Assembly: GCF_000420485.1 (NCBI RefSeq) | Contig: NZ_ATVA01000001.1 | Span: forward strand, 1-64,000 | Direction: 5' to 3' | From: Paucidesulfovibrio longus DSM 6739 | Lineage (GTDB): Bacteria; Desulfobacterota; Desulfovibrionia; Desulfovibrionales; Desulfovibrionaceae | Length of the DNA: 64,000 bases | In this document: in pieces, positions 35,884-45,109 of the stretch | Layout: each line of letters begins with the position of its first letter | How positions within the stretch are numbered: the first letter of the stretch is position 1 | The notes under the pieces: generated by a model | What the model saw: only the letters and a program-made list of their open reading frames with translations | Database searches by the model: none | What the model was told of the DNA's origin: nothing | Program-made: the position numbers and the translations under genes

Positions 35884-36288
35884 ATGCAAAAAATACTCGC
35901 CTCAGCCAGAGTCTTCGGGACGCTCCTGCTGCTGTTTCTGGTCCTCCCCGGCCCGGTCCGGGCGGCGGAGCCCGCCCCGCCTCCGGACGCAAACCTCGTC
36001 CTGCGCGGCGAGCTGCGCGTCGGGCAGCCGGTGGAGGCCCTCTTCGACCTCAAGGGATACGAAATCCCCATGGGTTCCTATGCCTCCATCAAGGTCATCT
36101 TCATCGACAAGCCGGACGGGCCGGAACCCGCGGTGCGGACCGGATATCCCACGACCACCATCACCTTCCACCAGCCCGGGGAATACCGGATCGGCTTCCT
36201 GCTCAACGAAGTCACCAAGGGCAGCTGCGGCGGCGCGCTCGCCAAAAACCTGCTGGAAGCCCAGCGGACCCTGGTCATCACGAAATAG
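35884..36288 (+). CDS. small secreted protein of unknown function
   Basis: The 134-residue product has a signal peptide (GTLLLLFLVLPGPVRAA, cut probably after RAA) and a short beta-rich mature domain (KVIFIDKPDG; TITFHQPGEYRIGFLLNEV). Two Cys are absent except one in KGSCGG. No family recognised. There is no ribosome-binding site, and a TTGCAT-16-TAAAAT promoter would start at or next to the ATG, so the mRNA may be leaderless. Divergent from the LuxR-type gene and next to its element, so probably in the same regulon. Confidence 0.6.
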   Translation: MQKILASARVFGTLLLLFLVLPGPVRAAEPAPPPDANLVLRGELRVGQPVEALFDLKGYEIPMGSYASIKVIFIDKPDGPEPAVRTGYPTTTITFHQPGEYRIGFLLNEVTKGSCGGALAKNLLEAQRTLVITK

Positions 36289-36352
36289 CCTTCCCGCGCG
36301 GGAGCCGCCCTTTTTCCGGCACTCCCGGAGCTATCCATCGGCACCAATTGAA

Positions 36353-36385
36353 AAGGCCCGGTCTGCATTGCGCGGACCGGGCCTT
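36353..36385. terminator. terminator, probably the original tRNA-Ala terminator
   Basis: An 11-bp stem (AAGGCCCGGTC / GACCGGGCCTT) ending in TTTTC on the minus strand. It lies 15 bases beyond the duplicated tRNA 3' piece, so it would have closed the tRNA gene before the insertion. It also lies after 35884-36288. Confidence 0.75.
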
Positions 36386-36400
36386 GTGGAAATATGATGA

Positions 36401-36443
36401 TGGAGCTGGAGGGAATCGAACCCACGACGTCTTGAATGCCATT
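36401..36443 (-). repeat. duplicated 3' part of tRNA-Ala (att-site remnant)
   Basis: These 43 bases equal the 3' part of tRNA-Ala(GGC) from the last body base to the anticodon loop, with one mismatch at 36429. The upstream half of the tRNA is missing. It is in the same orientation as the intact copy at 38364-38439, 1.96 kb away. This is the mark of site-specific insertion into a tRNA gene. Confidence 0.9.
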
Positions 36444-36458
36444 TTTGAGGAATATAAA

Positions 36459-38147
36459 TCACACACCGTGCTTATCCAAGAAACGCTGTTCATTTTCTGC
36501 CGCGCCGATGACAAGCAATGATGCCCCTTTGTCCAACGGGCGCTCCGGATCAGGGTTGACTTCCATTTCCTCACCGCGGGACACTGCGATGATACTGCAA
36601 CCGGTTTCAGCGCGAACGTTGCTTTCCACGAGCGTTTTCCCGGCAAGCGAGGCCCCCACTTCGACCTGGAATATATTCAGCCCCTCAGTCAGGGTCAGCA
36701 CTTTGCCCGGGCTCAGCAGGTTGATAATCGTATTGGCCGCCATGGTGGCGTAAGACATGACCAGATCGGCTCCGGCCTTGTGCATTACCGAAACGTTTCG
36801 GTCCAGCGTTGCCCGACTGATAATATGAATGTCCGGCCTGAGCCTCCGGCAATAAATCGTCAGGTAAATATTCAGGTCGTCGTTGTGAGTGGTGACGAAT
36901 ACCGACGGAGCTTTATCAATGCCCGCCGTTTTCAGCACATCGAGATCTGAGGCGCTCCCAAGAACAGAATTGGTATCGTTCTGAATCAGCGCGGGGTTTT
37001 TCTCCACAATCTTGTAGTCGACAGCCCGTTGCCTGAGCACTTGCGCAGCGGCTTGCCCCACCCGCCCGCCGCCGAGGATGAGCACAGGAGCTTCCATGGA
37101 CGGAGCTTCACCGACATAGGCATCGTAACCCTTGAGCTGCTCCTCGGTCCCGGCCAGAATCATGATCGATCTGGAAGTGATAACGGTCTCCGGGCGGGCA
37201 GACACCAACCGACCATGTTCCCATAAGCCGACGAGGTTCATGTTGGTAGCGGAACGCAGACCGCTATTCTTGACGCTTCGCCCCACAAAAGGCGTATCCG
37301 CAGCGGGTGCCTCGGCAATCTTCAAATTGTTTATGCTGCCGATGACATTATGTCGGGTGCCTGTCCCCAGGGTTCGCCGAGCGAGGATCTCACCAAGCAT
37401 GTGCATAAACTGAAAGACGTGGCTCGCCCCGGCCAGCTGAAGAATATCGACCGATTCTTCGGAATCGGCATTGGTTACCACCTGTACGTCCGCCGACACC
37501 TCACGGATCGTGTAGACAGCATTGGTATTCTTCATGTCGTCGTTAAGGACCACAACCATGGCCGCCTGATCAGTTCGCAGTCGTATATATGTTTCCGCAT
37601 TATCGGCATCGCCCACCACAGCATTGTATCCTTGATCGACCAGATCCAATGCGTGGTTCACCTCATTGACCAGAACGCAATACTTGTAGTTGTACTGCTT
37701 AACGAGCGAAGCCAAACTGAGGGCCACTAAATCGGAGCCGACAATAATCAAATGCCCGGATGTTTCTTCGGGTAGTTCGCGGGCGGCTCTGGACTTCGTC
37801 TGGGCTTCAAGAAATGGCGCGTAAAAGAATTGAATAAAGGTGAATGGCAGCATCACCAGCAAGAAAACAATACCGGACATAAGGACACAGATTGAAAATA
37901 ATTTTCCTATATCAGATATGAAGGTTATGTCGCCGAACCCAAGCGTCGACATGACCGTCAGCGTCCAATATAAGCCGGTGATCCAGGAGTGGTGCTGTCC
38001 TTCCATTTCCATAAGGATATGGAACAACGCACTGTAGACAGTTATGAAGAAGCACAGCAACAGGATGAATCGGATGAGGGAATGCAGATTGCGCTGAGCG
38101 CGTCGATCTTGGAAAAAGTATACCAACTGGGAAGGAATAAATTTCAC
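36459..38147 (-). CDS. two-helix K+ channel with two RCK (TrkA-N) domains
   Basis: The 562-residue protein has two membrane helices around a pore loop with filter TLGFGD (residues 68-73; Phe instead of the usual Tyr of TVGYGD), then two tandem RCK units, each with a Rossmann GxGxxG-like start (LIIVGSDLVALSLA; VLILGGGRVGQAAAQVL) and a C-terminal RCK_C part. The start is GTG 38147. Codon use and base composition are visibly less G+C-rich than those of the neighbours, and the gene is the only one between the two tRNA pieces, so it is probably acquired cargo. Confidence 0.88.
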   Translation of the reverse strand: MKFIPSQLVYFFQDRRAQRNLHSLIRFILLLCFFITVYSALFHILMEMEGQHHSWITGLYWTLTVMSTLGFGDITFISDIGKLFSICVLMSGIVFLLVMLPFTFIQFFYAPFLEAQTKSRAARELPEETSGHLIIVGSDLVALSLASLVKQYNYKYCVLVNEVNHALDLVDQGYNAVVGDADNAETYIRLRTDQAAMVVVLNDDMKNTNAVYTIREVSADVQVVTNADSEESVDILQLAGASHVFQFMHMLGEILARRTLGTGTRHNVIGSINNLKIAEAPAADTPFVGRSVKNSGLRSATNMNLVGLWEHGRLVSARPETVITSRSIMILAGTEEQLKGYDAYVGEAPSMEAPVLILGGGRVGQAAAQVLRQRAVDYKIVEKNPALIQNDTNSVLGSASDLDVLKTAGIDKAPSVFVTTHNDDLNIYLTIYCRRLRPDIHIISRATLDRNVSVMHKAGADLVMSYATMAANTIINLLSPGKVLTLTEGLNIFQVEVGASLAGKTLVESNVRAETGCSIIAVSRGEEMEVNPDPERPLDKGASLLVIGAAENEQRFLDKHGV

Positions 38148-38320
38148 TTACTCTCGCTCTGCTTTGCGATGCGTGACCAGCCTAAACAAGCACACTCGCA
38201 GATTCTGCCAGCCAACTGTAGCGTTATCGGGAACAGGGTGGGCCATACCCGACTCCCAATCCCTCAACCCCAGCCATTACCCACCTGATATCATTTGTAT
38301 ATCCTTTTGTATATTCCACA

Positions 38321-38356
38321 AAAAAAGGCTTAGAAGGAAAACCTTCTAAGCCTTTA
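38321..38356 (-). terminator. rho-independent terminator of the second tRNA-Ala
   Basis: A 14-bp stem (AAAGGCTTAGAAGG / CCTTCTAAGCCTTT), 4-base loop, and a T-run on the minus strand. It lies inside the inserted segment, so the element brought its own terminator for the rebuilt tRNA. Confidence 0.9.
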
Positions 38357-38363
38357 AAATTCT

Positions 38364-38439
<76 letters not shown>

Positions 38440-38456
38440 ACGTCGTTGGGAGAGTT

Positions 38457-38485
38457 TTACTGCCCCTTTTCCGGCCGGTTGTCAA
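38457..38485 (-). promoter_or_regulatory. promoter of the second tRNA-Ala
   Basis: Minus strand TTGACA (38485-38480), 17 bases, CAGTAA (38462-38457). Confidence 0.55.
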
Positions 38486-38705
38486 TGCGCGGCCGCACTT
38501 TTTTTCCCACTTGCCTCGGAAGCGTTGTCCGGCGTTGATTCGCGGCGTCCGGCTTTGGGTTCGCTTGGGGCCTGGCTTTGATCTCTCTCCGGCAGCAGGA
38601 GCCCTGCAAGCTCGGCTCCAAGCAATAGCCGCATTCCGGGCCTGCCCATCGGCAAGCAGGGTGCGTCTTTCCCATGAGCGTATCCGGACAAATCAAACCT
38701 GCCCC

Positions 38706-38733
38706 TAAAGAAAGATCAAGCGCCTGCCGATAA
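38706..38733 (+). promoter_or_regulatory. sigma-28 (FliA) type promoter
   Basis: TAAAG at 38706 and a perfect GCCGATAA at 38726-38733; the gap between TAAA and GCCGATAA is 16 bases, one more than consensus. The start would be near 38741, 48 bases before the flagellin-like gene. The rest of 38486-38705 shows nothing recognisable. Confidence 0.75.
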
Positions 38734-38788
38734 GACCTGCGAAAGCTCATATTCCGTTTTCAGCTTTCGACAGGCCCAAGGGGTTGCC

Positions 38789-39613
38789 ATGTCTCTCAGC
38801 GACCAGGAAAAAAACTTCATCTACGAATATTCCACGCGCCTGCTCTCGCAGGACATGCTCACGAACGCCCTCTTCGCCAATTCCGGCGTGGGGCGATCCC
38901 TGCGCGACATGATGCTGGCCAAGCAGCCTGTGCAGCCGCTGACCAATCCCATGGAAGCCGCGCTCACCGGCACCCTGCGCGCGGATTCGGCCGCCGTGCG
39001 CCAGAACGCCCGCAACGTGGGCGAGGCCGCCAACATGATGGGCACGGCCAAGACCGCAGTGGCCCAGATTTCCGACGCGCTCGCGGACATGGAAGACATC
39101 ATCGACAAGATCAACCAGGGGGAGCTTTCCGCCAGCAGCAGCGTGGTCCAGGCGGACTACGACGCTCTGCGCGACAAGATCACCGGCCTGATCTCCTCCA
39201 CGGACTACAACGGCATCTACATGCTCGACGGCTCCCAGTGGGGCACGGACCAGATCGATTCCAACGGCAACGTCTGGATTCAGGCTTACAAGGACGGCGG
39301 CTTCGACGTCACCTTCCACAACCTCGACGGCATCGACTGGACCCAGCTTTCGGGTGCGGGGCTGAACACCGACATCAACGCCCAGCTCGCCTATGTGCAG
39401 AGCTACGCCTCGGACGTGAACGCCATCCTGGACAACTACGCCTCCAAGCAAAGCAGCCTGGAATATCAGCAAACCCAGCTCTCGTCCCAGGCCGACCTGC
39501 TGGACCAGGCCGTGGCCAACCGCTCGCCGGAAACCTCCGCCCTGAGCACGGAGCAGCTCCTGCTGAACCTGATTCTCTCGGAAACAGGCCGCATCGTGGA
39601 CGAAAGCCGCTGA
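38789..39613 (+). CDS. flagellin-like protein
   Basis: The 274-residue product has a helical N-terminus with heptad Ala/Asn pattern (ADSAAVRQNARNVGEAANMM), a central beta part (TDYNGIYMLDGSQW) and a C-terminal helix ending SSQADLLDQAVANRSPETSA then LLLNLILSETGRIVDESR. This is the D0/D1-like scheme of flagellins, but the N-terminus is divergent. A sigma-28 promoter upstream supports membership of the flagellar late regulon. It may be a minor or specialised filament protein rather than the main flagellin. Confidence 0.7.
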   Translation: MSLSDQEKNFIYEYSTRLLSQDMLTNALFANSGVGRSLRDMMLAKQPVQPLTNPMEAALTGTLRADSAAVRQNARNVGEAANMMGTAKTAVAQISDALADMEDIIDKINQGELSASSSVVQADYDALRDKITGLISSTDYNGIYMLDGSQWGTDQIDSNGNVWIQAYKDGGFDVTFHNLDGIDWTQLSGAGLNTDINAQLAYVQSYASDVNAILDNYASKQSSLEYQQTQLSSQADLLDQAVANRSPETSALSTEQLLLNLILSETGRIVDESR

Positions 39614-39712
39614 CACCGTTCCGCGCGCCCTTCCCTGTCCGACCTCCTGCCTTTTTCTCTGGTTGACATGCCGGCTGTTCTGATCGACCTTTTCCAAAAA
39701 AGGGGAATCAGA

Positions 39713-40861
39713 ATGAAGGAATACATGTTCCAATCACCGGCCCGTATCCACTTCGGCCGCGGCGCGGTTTCCAAATCCGGAACCGAGGCCGCCCGCTTCG
39801 GCAAAAGCGCCCTGGTGGTCACGGGCAAGGGTTCGTCCGCGCGCACGGGCAGCCTGGACGCGGTTCTGGCCTCGCTGAAGGCTGCGGGCGTGGCCGCCAC
39901 CGTTTACGCCCAGGTGGAGAGCGACCCCAGCGTAAACACCGTTGAAGCGGGCGCAAAGCTGGCGCGCGAAAATGGCTGCGACGTGATCGTGGCCCTGGGC
40001 GGCGGCAGCCCCCTGGACGCGGCCAAGGGCATCGCCATGCTCCTGACCAACGGCGGCAAGGTCACGGACTACGAGTTCAAGTCGCCGGAAAAGGACGGCA
40101 CGCCCATCATCGCCGTGCCCACCACCGCCGGCACCGGCTCGGAGATCACCCGCTTCACCGTGCTCACGGACACGGACCGCAAGGTCAAGATGCTCATCCA
40201 GGGCGCGGGCCTGATCCCCAAGGTGGCCCTGCTCGACCCGGAACTGACCCTGTCCATGCCCGCCCACGTCACCGCGGGCACGGGCATGGACGCCCTGACC
40301 CACGCCATCGAGGCATACATTTCCAAGATCGCCACGCCCATGACCGACGTGCACGCCCTGGAGGCCATCCGGCTCATCGGCGAAAACCTGATCAAGGCCG
40401 TGCACGGCCCGGAGAACATGCAGGCGCGCGAGGGCATGCTGCGCGGGCAGATGCACGCCGGGCTCGCCTTCGGCAACGCCTCCGTGGCCCTGGTGCACGC
40501 CATGTCCCGGCCCCTGGGCGCGCTCTTCGGCATTCCCCACGGACAGGCCAACGCCATGCTCCTGCCCGTGGTCATGGACTACAACCACAGCGCCGCTCCT
40601 GAGCGTTTCCGCGACATCGCCAGGGCGCTGGGCGAAAACGTGGACGATCTCAGCCTGCGCGACGCGGCCCGCACCGCGGTGCTGTCCGTGGAGGAACTCC
40701 TTGAGGAAACCGGGCTGGAAAACCGCCTTTCCGCATTCGGGGTCAAGGAATCCGACATCGACCGCCTGGCCTCGGACGCGGCCGTCAACGGCAGCTGCAA
40801 CTTCAACCCGCGCAAGCCGGACAAGGAAGAAATCGCCGCGCTGTATGCGGCGGTGCTGTAG
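39713..40861 (+). CDS. iron-containing alcohol dehydrogenase
   Basis: The 382-residue group III dehydrogenase starts YMFQSPARIHFGRGAVSKSG, binds NAD(P) through ALGGGSPLDAAKGIA (GGGS motif near residue 95), and has the iron-binding set with TAGTGMDALTHAIEAYIS, HAMSRPLGALFGIPHGQANA and HG. The start at 39713 follows AAGGGGAA. Substrate among short alcohols or aldehydes cannot be chosen from sequence. A terminator follows. Confidence 0.92.
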   Translation: MKEYMFQSPARIHFGRGAVSKSGTEAARFGKSALVVTGKGSSARTGSLDAVLASLKAAGVAATVYAQVESDPSVNTVEAGAKLARENGCDVIVALGGGSPLDAAKGIAMLLTNGGKVTDYEFKSPEKDGTPIIAVPTTAGTGSEITRFTVLTDTDRKVKMLIQGAGLIPKVALLDPELTLSMPAHVTAGTGMDALTHAIEAYISKIATPMTDVHALEAIRLIGENLIKAVHGPENMQAREGMLRGQMHAGLAFGNASVALVHAMSRPLGALFGIPHGQANAMLLPVVMDYNHSAAPERFRDIARALGENVDDLSLRDAARTAVLSVEELLEETGLENRLSAFGVKESDIDRLASDAAVNGSCNFNPRKPDKEEIAALYAAVL

Positions 40862-40886
40862 CCGCTGCGGCCAAACAACGACGAAC

Positions 40887-40920
40887 GCCCCTGCCGGAAC
40901 AATCCGGCGGGGGCTTTTTT
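40887..40920 (+). terminator. rho-independent terminator
   Basis: Stem GCCCCTGCCGGA / TCCGGCGGGGGC with an ACAA-type loop, then TTTTTT, directly after the dehydrogenase. Confidence 0.9.
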
Positions 40921-41020
40921 CGCGCCGGAGCGGGCCTGCCCCCGGCGGGACGCCAACCCGGCGATTGCCAGCGGGCCGCGCTTTGCGTATGAACAGGACG
41001 TACAAACCTCAAAGAGGCCC

Positions 41021-42013
41021 ATGTCCATACTCAAGCGCATCCTCATCAAACTTCTCTGGGTGGCCGTGGTCTTTTTCGGCATCACGGTCATCAGCTTCTG
41101 GGTCATTCATCTGGCTCCGGGCTCGCCCACGGACCTGGAAACGCAGCTCAACCCGACCGTGACCCCGGAGGCTCAGCAGCGCCTGGCCGCGCTCTACGGC
41201 CTGGACAAGCCCATCCACGAGCAATACGCGGCCTGGGTCGGCAGGCTCGTGACCTTCGACTTCGGCCAGTCCCTGTCCGGCGACCACCAGCCGGTCTGGC
41301 AGAAAATCAAGGAGCGCCTGCCCCTGACCTTCGGCATGAACGTGGCCTCCCTGGTGCTGACCCTGTTCATTTCCGTGCCCATCGGCGTGCTCTCCGCCTG
41401 GCGGCGGGGCGGCGCCTTCGACAAGAGCATGACCGTGCTCGTGTTCATCGGCTTCGCCATGCCCGGCTTCTGGCTCGCGCTGCTGCTGATGCAGGCTTTC
41501 GGCATCTGGTGGAACATCCTGCCCATTTCCGGCCTGACCAGCCTGGACTTCCCGCGCATGGGCTTTTTCGGGCAGATGTGGGATCTGGCCAGGCATCTGG
41601 CCCTGCCCATCTTCATCTACACCTTCGGTTCCCTGGCGGGCATGTCCCGGTTCATGCGCACGAGCATGCTGGAGGTGCTGCGCCAGGACTACATCATGAC
41701 CGCCCGCGCCAAGGGCCTGCCCACGCGCACGGTCATCTTCAAGCACGCCATGCGCAACGCGCTCATGCCCGTGATCACCATTCTCGGCCTTTCCGTGCCG
41801 GGGCTCATCGGCGGCAGCGTGATCATCGAATCCATCTTCGCCCTGCCCGGCCTGGGCCAGCTCTTCTACCAGGCGGTCATGGCCCGCGACTATCCGCTGA
41901 TCATGGGCTCGCTTGTGCTCGGCGCGGTGCTGACCCTGGCGGGCAACCTGCTGGCGGACGTGGGCTACGGACTGGCCGACCCGCGCGTGCGGCTGGCCGG
42001 GAGGGACGCATGA
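41021..42013 (+). CDS. DppB/OppB-type ABC transporter permease
   Basis: The 330-residue permease has the typical start (ILIKLLWVAVVFFGITVISFWVIHL), the large periplasmic loop and the EAA-type loop DYIMTARAKGLPTRTVIFKHAMRNALMPVI near residue 230 that docks the ATPase. It overlaps the next gene by ATGA. No substrate-binding or ATPase gene adjoins, so the pair must work with subunits encoded elsewhere. Likely peptide, or nickel/opine-type substrate. Confidence 0.9.
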   Translation: MSILKRILIKLLWVAVVFFGITVISFWVIHLAPGSPTDLETQLNPTVTPEAQQRLAALYGLDKPIHEQYAAWVGRLVTFDFGQSLSGDHQPVWQKIKERLPLTFGMNVASLVLTLFISVPIGVLSAWRRGGAFDKSMTVLVFIGFAMPGFWLALLLMQAFGIWWNILPISGLTSLDFPRMGFFGQMWDLARHLALPIFIYTFGSLAGMSRFMRTSMLEVLRQDYIMTARAKGLPTRTVIFKHAMRNALMPVITILGLSVPGLIGGSVIIESIFALPGLGQLFYQAVMARDYPLIMGSLVLGAVLTLAGNLLADVGYGLADPRVRLAGRDA

Positions 42014-42849
42014 GCCGCGAGCTGAAACGGCGCGGTTTCCTCTCGCGCCAGACCCTGCTCCTGATGGGAGTGCTCATCGTGGGTTCGGTTTCCCTGGCCG
42101 CGCTGCTCGCGCCCTGGATCGCGCCCTACCCGCCGAACGCCATCGACGTGAACGCCATTCTTCTGCCGCCCGGCCCGCAGCACCTCTTCGGCACGGACGC
42201 CCTGGGCCGCGACATTTTCTCGCGCATGCTCTGGGGCGGCCGCGTCTCGCTCTGGGTCGGGTTCGTGGCCGTGGGCCTGTCAACGGCCATCGGCCTCGTG
42301 CTCGGCCTCATGGCGGGCTACTTCGGCAAGCTCGCGGACGAGATCATCATGCGCATCGTGGACGTGATGCTCTGCTTCCCCAGCTTCTTCCTGATCCTGG
42401 CCGTGATCGCCTTCCTGCAGCCGAGCCTTTTGAACATCATGATCGTCATCGGCCTGACCTCCTGGATGGGCGTGGCCCGCCTGGTGCGGGCCGAAACCCT
42501 GACCCTGCGCGAGCGGGACTTCGTGCTCGCGGCGCGCGTGGCCGGGGCCGGGCCGGGCCGGATCATCTTCAAGCATATCCTGCCCAATGCGCTGGCCCCG
42601 GTGCTCGTCTCCGCCACCCTCGGCGTGGCCGGGGCCATCCTCGTGGAGTCCTCGCTCTCCTTCCTGGGCCTGGGCGTGCAGCCGCCGGACCCGTCCTGGG
42701 GCAACATGCTCACGGAAGGCAAGGAAGTGCTCGGCGTGGCCTCCTGGCTCTCCATCTTCCCCGGCCTCGCCATTCTCGTCACCGTGCTCGGCTACAACCT
42801 GCTCGGCGAGGGCCTGCGCGACCTGCTCGACCCAAGATTGAAACAGTAG
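42010..42849 (+). CDS. DppC/OppC-type ABC transporter permease
   Basis: The 279-residue partner permease has the OppC opening ([38 protein letters not shown]), the docking loop [31 protein letters not shown] and a C-terminal [13 protein letters not shown] segment, all family hallmarks. Its ATG is inside the stop of the preceding gene. Confidence 0.92.
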   Translation: MSRELKRRGFLSRQTLLLMGVLIVGSVSLAALLAPWIAPYPPNAIDVNAILLPPGPQHLFGTDALGRDIFSRMLWGGRVSLWVGFVAVGLSTAIGLVLGLMAGYFGKLADEIIMRIVDVMLCFPSFFLILAVIAFLQPSLLNIMIVIGLTSWMGVARLVRAETLTLRERDFVLAARVAGAGPGRIIFKHILPNALAPVLVSATLGVAGAILVESSLSFLGLGVQPPDPSWGNMLTEGKEVLGVASWLSIFPGLAILVTVLGYNLLGEGLRDLLDPRLKQ

Positions 42850-43164
42850 CGGCTCGCACCGCCCGCGCGCCGCAGCGCCCGCGCCGGAGGACTTCGGCTC
42901 GGCTGCGGCTCGGCTGCGGCTCGGCTGCGGGCTCTCATTCGAAAATTCTTCCCCTCGCCGCCCCCGTTTCCAAAAAATTCCTCGGTTTCCCGAACATCCT
43001 TCCCCCGAATATCCTTCCCCGATACCTTCCTCCCCGACACGCCCGACACGACAACACATTGTCGAGACTTGATTTTTCGTCAAAACTTCGCGCCCGAAAT
43101 TTTAGCTTTACCTTCAAACTATCCAGCGATAGGAAATCTTGAAAATCAAGCTAACGGAGTGTCC
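42850..43164. other. intergenic region with simple repeats
   Basis: These 315 bases contain a threefold 11-bp tandem repeat and then a stretch rich in TTCCCC/TTCCTC. No gene, RNA or clear promoter was seen, apart from an AT-rich patch near 43100 before the metal-transporter gene. Confidence 0.4.
42898..42930. repeat. 11-bp tandem repeat, three exact copies
   Basis: CTCGGCTGCGG three times without change. Probably polymerase slippage. Confidence 0.8.
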
Positions 43165-43935
43165 ATGCCCCAAGAACACGTTTTTCTCGTGGCCCTGCAA
43201 TCCTCCCTGCTTCTCGGCCTCGTGCACGGCGTCAACCCCTGCGGCCATTCCTGGCTGGCCTTGGCCCCGTTCGTTTCCGGCGAACGCCGCGCCTCCCGCG
43301 TCCTGGCCCTGACCGGGGCTTTTCTGGGCGGCACGGCCCTGGCCTGCCTGCTGCTGGGCCTTACCCTCGGCGCGGTTTCCACGCTCTTCCCGCCCTCGTT
43401 CAGCTACTGGCTGGACATCGTCGCCGCCGCAGCCATCATTCTGCTCGGACTGGTTCTGGCCGTGCGGCCCCACCTGCTGCACAGCCACGAACACGGCCAC
43501 GAACACGGCCACGAACACGGGCATGACCACGGCCACGGCCACGGGCAAGCCCATAACCACGAACACGAGCAGGACCGCTGCCGCGTGCACGACTCCTGCG
43601 ACTGCGCCGGTTCCCCCGGTCCTTCCAAGCTGCGCAAGGCCGCAGTGCCCGGCCTGTTCGCCTTCGGCTTCGTGAACATGATCGTGCCCTGCCCCACGGT
43701 GGCGATCATGTATTCCTACGCGCTCAATTCCGGAAGCGTCTGGCGCAGCGTGGCGGTTTTCGCGGCCTATGCCCTGACCACGGCCCTGGCCGTGGGTGCG
43801 GTGATCTGGGCGCTTTTCCGGGCCGCGAGCTGGGCGCGGCGGCTGGACGACCATCGCTTCGAGGAATGGATCATGCGCGGCATCGGCCTGATGACCGTGG
43901 CCTTCGGACTCTATACGTTGTATCAGGGCATTTGA
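43165..43935 (+). CDS. histidine-rich metal-transporter-like membrane protein (NicO/UreH type)
   Basis: The 256-residue protein has about six helices with HGVNPCGHSWLALAPFV near residue 20, a cytoplasmic loop with repeated HEHGHEHGHEHGHDHGHG (about residues 108-140, a metal-binding tract) and a second NMIVPCPTVAIMYSY motif. The His tract and helix pattern point to nickel or cobalt export/import, or an accessory transporter related to UreH/DsbD-type proteins. ATG 43165 follows ACGGAG. A MarR gene follows after 23 bases and could respond to the same metal or a linked stress. Confidence 0.65.
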   Translation: MPQEHVFLVALQSSLLLGLVHGVNPCGHSWLALAPFVSGERRASRVLALTGAFLGGTALACLLLGLTLGAVSTLFPPSFSYWLDIVAAAAIILLGLVLAVRPHLLHSHEHGHEHGHEHGHDHGHGHGQAHNHEHEQDRCRVHDSCDCAGSPGPSKLRKAAVPGLFAFGFVNMIVPCPTVAIMYSYALNSGSVWRSVAVFAAYALTTALAVGAVIWALFRAASWARRLDDHRFEEWIMRGIGLMTVAFGLYTLYQGI

Positions 43936-43958
43936 GGCGACAAAGACAAGAGGCGGAA

Positions 43959-44381
43959 ATGACGCGGAAGGAATCGGACAATCTGGCCCAGCTCATCGTA
44001 GAGTTCTACGAGAAGCTCTCGTCCTGGGAACACGGAGTGGTGCGCGGCACCGGCCTGACCCCCACGCAGATGCACGTCATCGAGATTCTCGGCGCGCACC
44101 AGGCCCTGCGCATGAAGGAACTGGCCGAACGCATGGGCGTGACCACGGGAACGCTGACCGTGGTCGCGGACAAGCTGGAGCAGCGCGGCCTGCTGCGCCG
44201 CAGGCCCAACGACCAGGACCGCCGCTCCATCCTCGTGGAGCTGACCGGAGCCGGGCAGGAGCGCTTTCAGGAACACGACAAGCTGCACGCGGACCTGACC
44301 CGCGAGATCATCGCGGACCTCAGCCCGGAGGAGGCCGCCTGCCTCGCGGCCTGCCTGGGCAAGATCAACCGGGTTTTCTAG
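43959..44381 (+). CDS. MarR-family transcriptional regulator
   Basis: A 140-residue winged-helix protein: GLTPTQMHVIEILG, recognition region MKELAERMGVTTGTLTVVADKLEQRG and wing RRRPNDQDRRSILVELT. AGGCGG lies before ATG 43959. It is 23 bases downstream of the metal-transporter-like gene, hence probably in its operon. Confidence 0.9.
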   Translation: MTRKESDNLAQLIVEFYEKLSSWEHGVVRGTGLTPTQMHVIEILGAHQALRMKELAERMGVTTGTLTVVADKLEQRGLLRRRPNDQDRRSILVELTGAGQERFQEHDKLHADLTREIIADLSPEEAACLAACLGKINRVF

Positions 44382-44426
44382 AGGGAACGTCGCCGCCGCA
44401 GAGGCGCGGCAGGAAAAGGCCCTGAA

Positions 44427-45029
44427 TCAGGAACCGCAGCTCCCGCAGCCGCAGGGGCCTTGATTCGACGGCGCGAAGAGTTCCAGCCCCTCTGGCCTCT
44501 CGCACTGCTCCGTGCGGGCCAGCAGCCCCTCCACGAACATCATGAACCAGAACGCGACGCGCTCCACGCTCGCGGACAGCCTGTGCCCGTCCGGGACCAT
44601 GTGCAGGGTGCAGCGGGTGATTTCGGCCAGCCGCAAGGCGTTGCGAGCGGGAACCACCTCGTCCTGCCAGCCGTGGACCACCTCCAGCGGGCAGCCCGTG
44701 TCCGCGAACTCCTGGCGCGCGTAGCCCGGCAGATAGACCGCCGGAGCCAGGGCAAAGACGCCCAGCGGGCGAACCTCGGCCGCGGCGCACAGGCTGACGT
44801 AGGCCCCCATGCTCGATCCGGCCAGGACCAGCGGTCCGGGGATCCGGGCGCAGCAGTCCAGCAGCCGCCGCACCCGCTGTTCCGGGGCGTCGGCCATGTC
44901 GTTCAGATCCTGGTAGTCCACGATCTCGAAATCCACGCCCAACTGACGGGCCATTTCCGCCATGCGGCGGCTCTTGGCCCCCCAGGGGCTCGCGTCCTTG
45001 CCGTGGGACCAGATCACCGTTGCGCTCAT
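44427..45029 (-). CDS. alpha/beta hydrolase (YqiA-like esterase)
   Basis: The 200-residue hydrolase starts ATVIWSHGKDASPWGAKS, has the nucleophile elbow LAGSSMGAYVSLCAAA (Ser near residue 73), an Asp in VVHGWQDEVVPARNALR and a His in MVPDGHRLSASVER, a complete triad. The tail CGCGSCGS could bind metal. Substrate unknown. Confidence 0.82.
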   Translation of the reverse strand: MSATVIWSHGKDASPWGAKSRRMAEMARQLGVDFEIVDYQDLNDMADAPEQRVRRLLDCCARIPGPLVLAGSSMGAYVSLCAAAEVRPLGVFALAPAVYLPGYARQEFADTGCPLEVVHGWQDEVVPARNALRLAEITRCTLHMVPDGHRLSASVERVAFWFMMFVEGLLARTEQCERPEGLELFAPSNQGPCGCGSCGS

Positions 45030-45109
45030 GCCGTTCCTCCCTGTTGCGTTCCACGTTCCGCCTCTCCGGCTGCCGGACTCTTCCAGAAAACCCAGCCCGG
45101 AGCAAGCAA

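Noticed and set aside
36401-36443. Third functional tRNA-Ala
   Set aside because: The acceptor 5' strand, D-arm and half of the anticodon arm are missing; it is only the 3' part.
43489-43560. 12-bp tandem repeats (GAACACGGCCAC) as a DNA repeat element
   Set aside because: They encode the His-rich metal-binding loop of 43165-43935 and are explained by the protein.
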